A stretch of DNA of 64,000 nucleotides from Rhytidiadelphus loreus (lineage: Eukaryota > Streptophyta > Bryopsida > Hypnales > Hylocomiaceae). The DNA is taken from positions 48,153,087-48,217,086 of the forward strand of contig OX344762.1 of NCBI GenBank assembly GCA_947034895.1. The letters run 5' to 3'. Below the pieces are notes generated by a model. That model saw only the letters and a list, made by a program, of their open reading frames with translations. It was not told where the DNA came from and did not search any database. Shown here in pieces: positions 36,660 to 49,975 of the stretch (positions are counted from its first letter, which is position 1; each line of letters begins with the position of its first letter). The position numbers and the translations under genes are program-made.

Positions 36660-38505
36660 CTGTTTTGGCTCCAGTCGATCGCGTCCTCACAAGTGGCGTT
36701 CAAGCGACTGAGTGCGCGCGCATGCTCCTGGAGCCTTCAAACTTCAGATGCCGCGCCTTCAACCGACGACTGCGTGCGCATGCATGGCCCTGGAGCCTAC
36801 AAATTCCAAATCCCGCGCCTTGTTCTTGCAAACCGCAAGAGCTAGCCATCCGGAGCCGTAATTGAGCATTTGAGCCGTGAGCATTTTGAGCCTTCGGCCT
36901 TGATCATTTGAGCCTTGAGTCTTGAGTCTTGAGCCTTGCCTTCAATTCTCACCACGGTGATGCTCGTCAGATCAGGAGCAACCACGCGTGGAGACAGTTA
37001 ACTTCCTTGGGAGCAAAGCTGTCGGTATCGATCGATCGTCCACGGAGCTTCTGCAATTAACGTACAGGTTGAGATGCCCTTAATTTCTCGTCGATCTAGA
37101 ATTCTGATGCGGCTGTTTTGATTTCATGAGTGCAGTGCTGCATGTGTTTGGTTTGCTCATGAAGTCGGTATCCTCCTAGCTAGCTCTCGACTGACAAAAA
37201 GCCTTCAATGACTGTGGAGTTTTCCTCTGTCGCCCACCCTTGTTTGAAAATTACGCAGCGAGACCTGAACAATTCGCACACTGTCGATCCTGGAAAATAC
37301 CTCAGGACATACCCCTCGCGAGGGTTCCAGTGATCGGTCGATCCTTAGTTCGTTTTCTGGAGGTCGTGTTCCACCGACAATTACCACTTGCCGCGAAGGG
37401 CTTTCGCAGCTTAGCTGGTGGGAAGTTATTGGTGCAAATGAAAGTAAGTAATGTTATTTGTGGGTCAGATGGCTATTATATATCTGAGCAGATCGATGAA
37501 GCCCGCATAGGATTTCTTTTCTTTTCCGTTCACCGAACGTTGGATAGAAGCTGCCCTTTGGGGTAATTAGAATGGCAGCGTACTGCAGCTATGCTTTGGC
37601 TTGGGATCCGACTAAAGTGCCAATTACGTTGTAGAGATTGCTTCTTTGACAGTTGCGATGGTGTCGGTACTAGCGAAATTCCGAACCGTACGTAGTACAT
37701 CGTTTGGCATTCTGTGTTTAGGTTTGCAGAGAGTACTGGTGGTCCATGGCTGTGGCGAAGAGGGTCTTGCAACTAGGTGATAAAATCTATTCTTTTGCTT
37801 GTATGTCGGGGCTTGCTGTTTTGTTGCTGATGATTACTCTTGGTTGAGTGTCCAGTTACGTTTCCCCTGTATAAAAGCCACAAATAATAGCCAAGTTACG
37901 AATCTGCGAGAGCATGTCGTAAGGTTCAAGTTTGAATGGACCAGTCTCCTTCGTGTCTGTGTTGCCGATTCAAATATGTGCTCGAGTTCTCCTGCTGCGA
38001 GTATATTCTTTTGATTTGCAAACCCTGAGCACACTTCTTGGTTGGTTGCCAAGGAATGCATCAGCTACAAAGAACAGTTGCCTCCGATGAAATCGCAGTT
38101 GTGTCAATAAGGTTAAAGTTTGACGCTACTTGATTACCATCTCCGCTTAGTCCGCTGGAATGGTCCTGGGTAGAAACTGTTACACTCACATAGAAGTACG
38201 TGTAACAGCATGAAAGTCGGTGGTTATTCTAAAAAACTTGAAACACTGTTCTCCAATTCCGACACAGATTATGAGTCTGCCGTACGTACGTCCACGTACC
38301 AGTCGCGTCCCCCCACCTGTCCTTCAGTTGACTGTGCGCATGATCCTTGAGTCTTCAAACTTCGAACCCCTGATTTCCACCATCGCCTGCGCCTTGTCAT
38401 TGCAAACCGCAAGATCCATCCCTCGTGAGCCTTGAGCAGTTGAATTGATCTTTGAGCCTTGCTTTCACTTCTCACCACGGTGATGCTCGTCAGAGTAAGC
38501 GTCAT
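36660..38505 (+). repeat. Duplicated leader-like segment upstream of the TIR-NBS gene
   Basis: 36660-36990 and 38295-38505 are diverged direct copies. Shared runs are AGTCTTCAAACTTC/AGCCTTCAAACTTC, TTGCAAACCGCAAGA, GCCTTGAG and an exactly identical 24-bp run starting TCTCACCACGGTGATG (36947 and 38471). GC-rich blocks rise above the AT-rich surroundings, and no open frame is conserved. These may be alternative promoters or 5'-UTR exons of the gene at 39755. Confidence 0.65.
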
Positions 38506-39754
38506 TGATGGTACGTAGTGGTGGATCAGAGCAGAAAGCTAGATTTGGATCTTAAGACGTCATGAAATGAGTGAACTTAATTATGCGAGAGCTCAATGAT
38601 TCAGTGCCCGCTTCTTTCGCAGACAAGCCATCAGGGACAGCCAAGGCACAGAAGCACAGTTTGCGGAGTGTTACGTTGTTCAGCTACAGTTGTGGATGCA
38701 TGTCTGCTTCAGGGATCAGGTGAAGAAACTCTGGCGGTGGGTCTTTTGTACCTCCCAAGCTCGTTTCGTTGACATGTTTCACCTTGCTCAGAACAAAGCA
38801 TCGTTCTGTTAGGCTAAGTTTTGACAAGATGTTCAGTTTTGGATCAGATTTGCTTGATCGCATCAATTGTGACCAGAACTTAAAGAAAGTTACACCTCTG
38901 AAGTTTCTCGATCGAAGGAGCTCTACGTTCGGAATTGAATAATTTCCAAGGTAGCCGGCCCTTCCTTATCATGCATGCGCGCACTTCTGTACGTAGATGT
39001 ATACCAAATTTGTTGCATTCCTCATAATTAATCAAGCTATGATTGCAAGACTAACGGTTGGGTAGATCAACCTGAGAAATCCAGGCCACATGTGTATCCG
39101 TTATTGTTGTTATGTCATCTCCAAGGGAAGGGCTTATGGTGGGGTGCTTTCAATTTATCTTTGCTGTGATATGCTCTGATGTAGCAGATGATTTGATTGA
39201 CAAATATGACAGTTCCATTTTCTTTTGGATTTCTCAGGTTGTTTTAACGGAGTTTGGAAGGAAGTCAGACGAGATGAACGATATTCCTACGTGTTCCGAG
39301 CACATGTAGGTGACTTGTCCTCGCATTGATGGTTCAAATTGTTGTAGCTTTATTGAATACATGCATACTGTCTACAATTTGCTAGCAATAGATGATGATG
39401 AGAAGTAGACAGTCATTGTTTGAGAAGTTTGTGATATTGAGAGTGATTTGCTGGTGTAATGCGAACATATCAAGGTATGAAATTGAGGCACCAGAGTGGA
39501 AGAAGTTATGATTTGAAGAATATTCTTTTTTCTCTCTGAAACTAAATTTTTTGACAAGCCATGTGATGATGAGTGGGGTTGTAAGTGTGCAATGAAGCAA
39601 AAGATGGTGTTGGACTGTATTGATCGAGAAGTTGTTTAGGCGGTGCTTTTTTTTTGTTTCATAAGTTAGTATTAATTCTTTGAATTGTTGTAATAAATTA
39701 CATGAATTAATTTGGTACTGAGAGATCTTGTGATGGCCCAGGTCAGGTGAAGGC
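38506..39754. other. Region before the TIR-NBS gene, no independent gene seen
   Basis: Mixed composition with only short, unsupported open frames. It probably includes promoter, 5' UTR or 5'-UTR introns of the downstream gene. Confidence 0.35.
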
Positions 39755-42262
39755 ATGAAGAATGATCCTATCTTGAAACCCGAGCACAAGATTTTCTTGA
39801 GCCATAATGGAGCAGACAAGGAGTTTGTGGAACACTTGTGTAAAGCCTTCGAGGATCGGTTTTACTATCCTTTCTTTGATAGACGCCCAGATAGCTTACC
39901 GAAGGGTGAACGATTTTCGGAATTGATTGTTCAAGCTGTTGAACAATGTGAATGGTTGATTGTGGTTGTGTCAGACGAGTATTTCATGTCCAAGTGGCCC
40001 ATGATTGAATTGAATGCCTTTGTTAAGGCTCATAACTTACACCATGAGCAAGACCATGAGTCTGAAAAAAGTTCCACCAATGGGCCAAAGATATTACCCC
40101 TATTTTATGGACTATCGGCAGATGATTTGGAAGATGCAACCATGCAAAAGAAATGGTTTCAGAAGTGGGAGACTTTGGCCAAGGATGATCCAAAGAATCG
40201 AATTATAGTGGAAGATTGGAAGTATGCATTACACATCTTGAAGGCTTTCAATGGCATTCCTTATGATAGGATTTTGAAGGAGATTGTGGCTTATGAAGAG
40301 AAGATTGTTTCGTATGTTTGCGGATCAATTTCTCCGGATATAAAGTGGGACGATTCCCATGTGCAAGGAAAAAATAGAATTTTGAAGGTAATGAATTTAA
40401 TTTAGCTTGTCTTTAATTTATGAGATTATTTTTTTATAGAGTGCAAGATGCAAAGGGGGTTACAATTGATTAAACAATTATTTGGGTGGATTGAATACTT
40501 AGGTCATTCGCAAGAAGATTGAAGGAACTGGGGTTTCAAGACGATACAAAGTCAAAGTGGTTGGTATATATGGAGTTGGTGGTATTGGCAAGACCACGAC
40601 TTGCAAGACCTTGTGCAATGACCGTTCGAGCGATTTTGATGGAAGGATTTGCCATATTGAATTTCCAATTGTTCCTTCGAGTGTTTCTAAAGAGTTCTTT
40701 CAAAAAGTTTTGCAAGACTTCACAAAGGGAAACATGGATGCCATTCAAAACTCGGATGAGGGGCGGGTTAGTATTTTGGTTTCAATCTTTAGTTAATGTT
40801 TGTATGTAAGTGATTGAAGTTATGGAAGCTAGTAAAGTAGGAAAGCAAGATTTGAAGACTTGATCAAGTGTAATTCCTCTGCATCATTCGTAGCCATATG
40901 CTAGTATGTTTAATAGTTGTTTCTTTTGGATGAAGTTTTGAGTGTTTGTCATGCATTATTGAACATAATATTTCATGCCCAATTGTTGTGAGAGTGTAGA
41001 GATACATTTTTACTTTCTAACCTAGAGTTCATTCCATTACAATCACTGGGAGTTCCATTTTTGAATCTCATAGATTATGTGTTGAATGTGTTTACAGTGC
41101 AAGGACATTTTGCATAATAGTCTTTTGAAGCGGAGATCCTTTCTGGCAATCGATAATATTTTGGACAACGACGAATCAATGAAATTAGCAAAGACATTAT
41201 TGAAACTTCCTTATCACCATGATAGTTTGGTGGTTGTGACGGCTCGCTCTCAAAGTATTCTTGAACTTTTGGGTCTAGATGGAGATGCCTGTCTTGAGAT
41301 GCCGGATCTTGAAGAGGCAAATGCTAAGAAGCTATTTTTGCACCATGCAGCTAGTGGCCAACAATTTCTTGAATCAAAAGACGAGGAGGATATAATGACT
41401 TGTGTTAGGAGGTGTTATATCTCCAAGGCTGATGGAAAAGGCCATCACTATCATCCCTTGGCCTTGCAAACTTTGGGATTACAATTGAGTTTTCATGGAG
41501 AGAATCCATGTGATTGGGTGAAGAATTTGCTTGAAGGGAGGACTTTCGGTTATTTTTCTGGAGGAAATCGTGTGTTTGACATTTTAAAGAGTAGTTTTGA
41601 CTTGCTTCCACCAAAGGACCAACATTTGTTTTTAGAAGTTGGAAACCTCAATCATCATTCTTCGGATTATGTTATTGAATGTTTGTGCGATAAACACAAT
41701 CAAGAGAAAGAAGAAATCGTGCGACGGGTACACATATTGCATTTATATTATTTTGCAAGTTTCAAATGTGAAGTTTTTGTATTCAATGAGCAATTATTTT
41801 ACATGTTTTCTTGAGGTTGTAGTTCCACTAGGGTTGCCTGAGAGTATCTATTTTAGTTGAGTGTTTTTTATTCCCTTTTGATTTATGTTAGTTTCCATGC
41901 CAAGTCACTTCCATTCAAAAATGGTGGGTTAGATGTACAGTCATGTGTGAAGTGATGTGTGAAGTGACTAAGAAGTTGCAATGTAGACCAGATATATTAT
42001 GTCTTTCAAATTAATTTGTTTTGTGGTGGTGGATTGGCAGTTGGAGAGCTTGAAGCGAAAGGGCTTGTTGGTGGAGGTGGATTCAAAATCCAGAAGAATC
42101 AGCATGCATGATTTGTACCGCGAGTTTGCTCACTTACAAGCGAATGGCGGATCTCTCAATGAGTCTCCGGAGATGCTGGAGAGGCAGTGCTTGGATGCAG
42201 ACAATGGTGACGTCACCGAATATGAAAGTTTGATGCAAATAGGTGGCATTGGATCTCTCTGA
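39755..42262 (+). CDS. TIR-NBS (TN) immune-receptor-like protein without LRR, 4 exons
   Basis: Intracellular receptor-type protein of the plant TIR-NB-ARC class; TIR domains can cleave NAD to signal immunity. Proposed exons are 39755-40387, 40503-40766, 41098-41727 and 42041-42262, in frame, giving 582 residues. The TIR domain spans about 10-150 (KIFLSHNGADKEFV), with the probable catalytic Glu at E85 in SKWPMIEL. The NB-ARC has a P-loop GVGGIGKTT at 235-243, a kinase-2-like FLAIDNI with D318 (the usual second Asp is Asn), a VVVTARS run near 345, HPLAL near 418 in place of GLPLA, and MHD at 531-533. It ends about 50 residues past MHD with no leucine-rich repeats. The start is the first ATG after an upstream in-frame stop. 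Divergent kinase-2 and GLPLA motifs suggest altered nucleotide handling. Confidence 0.87.
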
Positions 42263-43915
42263 AGTTGGAGTTGGTTTGCGTGTTGAAAATTGTTGGGTCA
42301 CCAAGGTAGGTAGAGTTCAACTGTCTCGGTGATACGTCACAATCCGGTACTAAGTTTCAGTGAATCTCCACCAGGCACCTTTGATCAAGTGCTAATTCTA
42401 GACTTCACGACTGAGATTGTACATATTTTGTACAGGGCTGTGCGGGACTCACGAGAGATTACAACTTGTATGAGCTTGAAAACACATATATACTAAATTA
42501 CAATACTGCACTTCTGTGAAAAAAAACTCGGGTTACGAATGTCAGTTACTGTTTTGACTGCGTCTTTGTATGTACACTCGAGCCCAAGTTGAATTTTCTG
42601 TATGGACTTGCAGGCCATGTCGACTTGAATCATACAGTCAGTTCATTGCACTGAATTTTGGGCTCAGACAGGCATGACGTTCAGATATTGGTGTTGCATA
42701 TGCATGTCGCAACATTTGTTGATTCTAAATGCAGTTTCTGTCCTTGCAGTTTTCCCACGTAGTGATTTCAGCTTTACTTCCCCATTCAATTTCATATAGC
42801 ATCCCAATGAATTCCTTAAGATATTCATCATCCAGCCACTACTGTAGATGTTGACTCTCTCCCAGGGTTAGTAATTGGTTAAATTTCCTTTAAGTTTCAT
42901 CTAAAGTTTGCCCTTCGGAGAAGATACTTTGTAGTGTAAGCAAGTCATCAAAGGTCACTTACACTGACTTGCTAGCCAGTGAGTAACTTTTGAGGAATCA
43001 TTCTAAAATAAGGAATGCAAGATCATTCGCTCTAGCTAGTTAGTTTTGAGACGAAGGATTTTCTTTTGAGTGATACACATGAGGTAACAACATTTAGATG
43101 TGCCCAAATAAGGATTAATTTTGAGAATGTTTCCTTATTATTGAAGCTCAGTGCCACCCTTGACGGACACTGCTAAGTGATGCTATTGAGAAGCTACACG
43201 TCGAGGAGTTCGGGATTCTCAGAAATCTAACCACGTGCTGCTGATCGATACGTGATTGATTCAAGTTTTTGTCAGTTCGATTTTTTCTTGTTAGAAACTC
43301 ATCTGCTCTTGTCACTAGGTTTCAGTGTTTCACATGCTCTTGTTAAGTCCTGAAGGACTGTCTGAGGATTCACGGTCTGCAAATGGCTAATTGGGCTGAC
43401 ATTATTGTAAAGAATCATAATCGAGACGGAGCCAAATTATATATCCCCTGGACTATATGTAAGAACAGTATATAGTTGGCCCAACATTAATAGAATTGAA
43501 CAAAAGGAAGTCTTTATATTATCTACTCGAAGCTGCTTATCTAGGAAAACAAGAGACCTAGTTTGTGCCTCTTACTCCTTGAACAAGGGCATACAACATC
43601 TCTCCTTGCCCGAGTTGAATGAGTTCTCTTGAGTTCTCATCCATTTAAGAATCGTCGGTGTAAAACAATGTAAAGGATACTAAAGCTGCTACTTCAGGTA
43701 GGGACCTTATCCTGTTTCCTGTGTTAGCAATGTTAATTCATACATGAAGCCACTCGGTTAGCCTTCAAGTTCGCAGGTGCTGTAGGTATGCCTATGGCCA
43801 CTGCTCTTTTGCTTGGAGGTGCGGTTAACCACTCCCCCATAATAGTGGTTTTGATAGCCACTTTTGAATGATTGATTTCATACATGTAAGGTGATAAATA
43901 TTTGCTCTCAACAAC
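42263..43915. other. Spacer downstream of the TIR-NBS gene
   Basis: I searched for leucine-rich-repeat coding sequence in the frames following the stop codon and saw none. No other gene recognised. Confidence 0.4.
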
Positions 43916-44377
43916 TCACCTTCGGCTCTTGTAACCCAAGTTAGTTAGTGATCTCTCAACAGATCTATAGGTCTCCAAGAATAGATCGACGACACATGCA
44001 CTGCCCAATATGTCAGAATGCTTAATAGTATCCTCTACCGCGCGTGTGATGTGCAGGTGAGTGCAAGTAATGGCAAGGTCGTTTTCGGTGTGAATTGAAT
44101 TGAAACTAGACAGTGCGCTCGCAAGATTCGCTTCTTCATGTCTTGCTTCTGCTTTCCAAGCATCGCCACTGAAAGCTGTTCCAGTGGTAGACACCGAGTC
44201 CTCGAAGAGCGTCCCGAGCGAGGCTTCATCACCCGGCCAGGCTGATTGTATATCCAATTTTCCTTGCAGCATAGGTTTCAGATTGAGTGAGCAAGCTGAT
44301 GATTGAACTTCTGAATTTACCATTAGAAAGACTGAAAAAGAACCTTGCCCTTGAACCACAACGACATGGGAGATCAA
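43916..44377 (-). CDS. Possible gene or gene fragment, 153 aa, unknown
   Basis: Open frame of 153 codons on the minus strand with balanced amino-acid composition, starting MISHVVVVQGQGSFSVFLMV. The start resembles a hydrophobic leader, and the middle is Ala/Ser/Glu-rich (WKAEARHEEANLASALSSF). I recognise no domain. The surrounding ~500 bp is less AT-rich than the spacer to its right, in favour of coding. Chance is still possible, or it may be one exon of a longer gene. Confidence 0.3.
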   Translation of the reverse strand: MISHVVVVQGQGSFSVFLMVNSEVQSSACSLNLKPMLQGKLDIQSAWPGDEASLGTLFEDSVSTTGTAFSGDAWKAEARHEEANLASALSSFNSIHTENDLAITCTHLHITRAVEDTIKHSDILGSACVVDLFLETYRSVERSLTNLGYKSRR

Positions 44378-47300
44378 AAGTTAGGGTGTCATGTGAGGGG
44401 ATTTGAGGGCAGAAACAGCCCGTTTCAGGACTGTTCTTGATGATGTTCCTGCGGCAGTAAGTAAAAGAACGTGGCTTGGTAAAAAAAATATATATTTTTT
44501 CTAAAATACGAAAAAAAGTTTTATTTTATTTCATTCTTAAATGACGTGGCACTGTTGTCACCACATAGGACTGTGCAACTGGCAACGTTCCCAACGCGGT
44601 CGGGACAGATCTCAAAGTTGGGAACTCACAGGCTTATGGAGGCCTCAAATATCTTCTAATGTATGAGAGATGCTATATACGCCCTTGTATGAGAATTGTA
44701 AAGGACCAAGGATTCTTGGTTTGAAAATGATTGATTTGATTGATTCAATTGCAAAAAATTAATATTGTTTAGATGGATCCAATTTTTTAATCACTAATTT
44801 TTACCACTAGAGTTAGTGAAGAAAATTGCATGTGTTGGTAAAAAGAGTCAACCTCTTAACACCTGGATCCTTTTTCAAATTTTGGCACATTTTTGCTTAT
44901 ATCTTTGTACTAAAATATCATTTACCACAATTTCATGAAATTGGTCATTAAGGAAGGTTGTCTTTTCAAGATTCAAGAGTTACATTGGATGAATGAGAAG
45001 TTAGTTGGACTAAACAGTGCCTCCAAGCCCTTTGTTCATCGTCAAGAATATGGACATCGGAGCGCTTAAGGATTAATATTGAACAAAGGAGAATTTGGAC
45101 TGCGCTCACCTCCCATTAAAATTGGAAAGTGGGGCATTTGGGAATTTAAAGCAAGTGTTTGGATATTGAAGTGATTGAAAGGGCATGCTGGCAAAAATCT
45201 CCATGTCATTTTTCTAAAAATCTTCATGCCATTTCCATGGTTTTTTCTTGCTTAAGCATGATTTATTGCGGCACTTGAAATTTTTTGTCTTTGATCTGAC
45301 TTTGAATGGGATTTATTTTGGTTGTTCAATTTTTAAACGCAAATTTCATTGTGCCTAGTACTTAAAGAATTTATTTTATGCACTTCCAATGATAGTAATA
45401 ACAAGATTTAACTTTACACCAAGCAAAAGATAATATTATATTTAGTTCGTTGTTTAAAGTCTTCCATTGAAGATGCTCTAAGGATGTTCTCTATAATTTC
45501 ATGTTCCCTATATATTTTGAGAATTTGTCATTCTTTGAACCACTTCCACAGGTCAAGTTAAGCACACAAGTGCAAGGAGCTCATTTGTCCCTTGAATTGA
45601 TGTCACTAGAGAGGATTTTATGTACTTGAATTTGTTCTACCTTATTATTGATTTCCTTATCATGGTAAAATTGGAATGGATGTAGACACATTAATTCAAA
45701 TTTTAAATGGCGTGTAATTATAGCGTAGAAGGCATGCACTCTCAAGAGTGCAATCCTACTAAGACATATCACCAAGGTAGTAAACCAAAAATGTTCTGAC
45801 TTTTGAACCAATAGGTGCATTCTTCATTTCCACAATAACCTTGAAAGTCATCCATCAGACAATTTTTGGCTTTAGCATCTCTATAAGGTTAACCCAATAT
45901 AGTAGTCATAGACTAAAAGTCTTCAATCAATGAATGATTTTCATAGAAAATATAGAGACAAATAATGCATCTATTCATATTGAAATTAGATATTTAATGG
46001 CTTACTACCTAGTGAATGGGATGCATTCTTCCACAATAAAGAGAAGGTAAAATATTAGAATTTTTAGGTCTATTAATAAATTGATTTTTTTAATAATTTC
46101 AAATGTACACTTGAACTTATGTAGATTTTTTAAGTGTGCAATTTTTGTCCTAAAAGGTATATTTGTCTAATTTTAGATTTTCCATTGATTTTAGAATCTG
46201 GTGTTATATTGAACATTTGACTCAACATTTTTGAACAATATAATTTCTTCATAAACTTAGAATAAGTTATGAAGACTTGAAGGAATTTTTTACATGATTT
46301 TCTAATCAAATTTGTTTAAATTTTTAGTTGAAAATACCTCCACAATTATTTATTTTAATATTTTATGTGATAAACAATATGCAGCCAATATTTTTTTATT
46401 TAAAAGAAAATTGAAAATTGAGTTCAAAAGTTAACATTGGGTAAAAAAAGATTCCAAAAAAGATTCTAACATGATTACCCACAAAATTAAATTCTTCATA
46501 ACTTTCATCTATAATGAAGTGAAATAGAATGAATTGAAGCATTCTACATACTAGTAAATCTTGAAAAAAAGAAATTGTTGTAGTGGTTTCCAAAACAAGT
46601 TAAAACAAAAGCTAATTTACTTGTACAATAATGGAAAATTTAAACGCAATTAGACTTGGTAAGAAGGTAACTATATGTATAAAATGAACTTCAAGGAAAA
46701 AAAAGCAAGGTTGTTTTGTTTCTTGCTATATATTGAATATTTCATTACTTTTATCCAATAACCCCTAAAGTTCCTTCACTATGTTTTCACCAAAAACATT
46801 CTAGAAAAGTCATTTCTAGTACAAGTTCCAAATTTTAGAAAAAAAAACATTTTTAGACACATGTAACTGTAGGATCTTGTAGTAGGTTGGTTTGAAAAGA
46901 TGTGGAAAAAATTTCAGAAATTTCTACCATGTAGATTGCAAGATACTAGTATTTGAAGTGACAAAAATCTTTTTTTTGGCCTTACAAAAACTAGGCAACT
47001 GCACTTCACAAGGTTACATATGTATGAAAAATGTCCTGCTTCTTTGAATTCATTTTCCAAGGGAAGTTGGCTACATGCTTGGAAAAATTTAGATCATTTG
47101 GAATTATACAACATATAGGATAAAAATAGTAAGTACAAAGTAGAAAATGATTCAAAATACAATTGTTAACAATTTATTTATGAAATTGAAAAATGCCAAT
47201 GCCAATGGTTTTTATTTTATAATAAACAATACACACCTAATATTTATTTATTTTTCCAAAAATATTGAAAATTGAGTAAAATAAAGGACTTCAAAGTTTA

Positions 47301-49770
47301 TCTTAGAGTAGAGATTCCATAACTACTTGCAAACTAGAACTCCTCATAACTTTCATCTCATTAATCAAAATGGAATGAATCAAATCTTTCTACATATATA
47401 TAAATCTAGAAATTAATTTCAAATTTATATATAATAAAAAAGTGATTTTTAAAGAAGTTTTTTTAGTTACCTGGGCTACCCACATATCATACAATAACTT
47501 TTTAACCATGTAGTCAAAAGTTATGAAAATTGTTGGACCTTTAAGCTAACTCCGTGGGCACATATTGTGTCAAAATTTCACAGAAAAATAAATAAAAATT
47601 CCATTAGTAGTAAGTTGTCCAAAATCATTATGTTGACAAAAAAATACAGTTTAGGGCTTTAGAGCTTAACAATGAGGTTGCCCTACCCCAAGAAAGTTGC
47701 TTTACAAGCCATCAAAGTAAAAAATTATTTCTGTAGATCTTTCTATTTGTAGTCATACAAGTTCATGAGTTCCAATTGCAACAATATCTAATTCAAAGGT
47801 AGTGCATTCTTGTACAATAACAATATATATTTGTGAAAAATGTTGGAAAATTAATATGGGGCAATCTAATTTCACTATTTTGTGTAGATCATATAGTTTA
47901 ACTAAAGAAATATTTAATATACATTCAAACAATGTTCAAATTGAACATCATTGCTTGGGGAGGGAATTACACTGTTTAGTATTATTTTTGCACAAAATAC
48001 TTGAGCAAACATTTCAGACCTACAAATGAATTTGGACATTGGTGGAAGTGTAAAGGGAGGGACTTCCAAATGCACATTTAACCCCAAAGCACCATCTTCA
48101 CTTGATGTACATCGAGTTCATCAATGTCTACCTCCATTGAGGAAATGATTTTAGAACCTTAGTTTACTAATATGAACTTTGACCCTTTATAACTTTTGCA
48201 AGCAATTTATAAATGAAACATTTTTTGGTACATTGAAATTCTCTTATAGTTGCCAATATAAAAATATAAAAATTTGATGAATCTAATAATAGTAATTATG
48301 ATTTGACAAAAATGGTGTTGCATAACATCAAGATTTTTAAATAAAATAAAAATTGTTGTCACTAAAACAACCAAATTTGCATATGAGTAGTGAAGCATGC
48401 TATCCCAAGAATTCATCAACATGCTATACTTGGTTACTTGGTCAAACATTATAGTCTTACAATTAATCAACAAATTTTAAAATCACACATCAAACTCACA
48501 ATGTTCAAGTTGTTCTCCGCAAGATCCATTGGCTATATCAACCATTACAAAAATCATTGAGTAGAAGAGTATTGATTTCATACTTCATTGTTTTCCTATA
48601 TTTTGGCCTTCACCGCATAATTGCAAGTCTTATGGGTTAACCCCCTATAGGACCCAAGGCGTCTTTTTCATCAAAAATCACTCAAAATTGCAAAGAGCAA
48701 AATTTAATTATTTATTTATTTATTCTTTTGCACATCTAACTATAGGATCTTGCACTAAACAAATGACAATTGACATCAATATATGTTAATTTCAATAATT
48801 TTCTCAATAATTCTCCATTTCTTTTTTAAAGAAAATGTCATTGCATGCAAATTTTGTCTCTTCACTTCCAAACGGCACGACCATCCATTATTATTTAATT
48901 TGTATTCTCAAAATTTGTATGGAGTATTTTTTTAGAAGGTAAGTTTCTCCATTTCCTTTTTAAAGAACAAATGAATGAAATAGAAACTCCATATTGACAT
49001 TAAGTTATGAATTTGATAAAGAACTTCCTTTAGCCCTATTTCAAAGAAAAAGTCCCAAGTCAAATACAATTTGTCATTGTTTGCAAATAAATGTCAAATC
49101 CAAGAAATAGCAAATGCATGAAGATAGTATTTGGACCAATTGTTTTAAGATTGGATGTGAAGATTAGTTAGCAACATCTATATTATTAAAATGTTTGTGC
49201 AAATTCCAATTCAACCTCAAAAATACAATGAGATAGGTTGAAATCACTAAGCTCATATTGCATAAACAATCTAGTTTCAAGACTACGAAATATGATGGAT
49301 TTTGTGAAGAAATGATTGGTGTTATTATTGCATATAAATCTCAATTTCTCTTAACACTTATGTTACTTTAAGTTTTGAATTCTAACATGAAGAGCTTTAG
49401 GAGGTTTATAATAGATCATATCGGTGCATTTAATGCAAGTTTGTCAACTTTAGAGTGACCTCAAATCATGTCAACAAACAAAACAAGATGTAAAAAAACA
49501 AAAAGTAGAATAATGACAATGAAGTAAGTAACGCTTCAAATAGTCAACATAATTGTAATTTGGCATTTTCATAGATTGCAAAAAACTTCATCATCACAAT
49601 ATTGAAAATAATTCTTGTAGCATCCCTCAAACTCATGGTTAGAGAAGTAATGAAAATTAATTGAAACACATCAATTCCAATACTTTGATAGTTGAATCCA
49701 TATCCATTCTTTAATTATTGTCCACAATCACAATGTTTTCATTAGTAAGAATGCTTGATGGGTTTGGGAT
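44378..49770. other. Long AT-rich spacer with decayed repeats, no gene seen
   Basis: More than 5 kb without a supported gene. 46370-46580 and 47220-47420 are diverged direct copies, sharing AAATTGAAAATTGAGT, CTTCATAACTTTCATCT/CTCATAACTTTCATCT, GAATGAAT and TTCTACATA. A CATSTAACTRTAGGATCTTG run occurs near 46858 and 48732. These look like remnants of an old transposon family, but no transposase or polymerase motif is readable. Confidence 0.45.
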
Positions 49771-49975
49771 CACTAGAAAAAATCCATGACGAACCCTAAT
49801 TTTTTTCAAACGGATTTCTTTTTTATGTCTAAGTTGACATTTAGTTGATTTTATGTTTTAATGACATCCAAATGATCTAATGAACATCATTAAAAACATA
49901 AAATAGCTAAATGGCAACTTAGACATAAAAAAAAAAATCAGGGTTCATTACAAAAAACATGGGTTTCTTCTAGTG
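49771..49975. mobile_element. 205-bp CACTA-type MITE
   Basis: Begins CACTAGAAAAAATCCATG and ends with the near reverse complement CATGGGTTTCTTCTAGTG. The inverted homology runs further inward through AACCCT and the ATGTCTAAGTTGMCATTTAG runs (49836-49855 and 49909-49928). The flanking GAT (49768-49770 and 49976-49978) is the 3-bp target duplication typical of CACTA elements. No protein is encoded. Confidence 0.88.

Noticed and set aside
36253..36690. 145-codon minus-strand frame before the TIR-NBS gene
   Set aside because: No family resemblance, and it overlaps the edge of the duplicated non-coding segment.
42263..43900. Leucine-rich-repeat exons expected after the TIR-NBS
   Set aside because: No LxxLxLxx pattern visible in any plus-strand frame.
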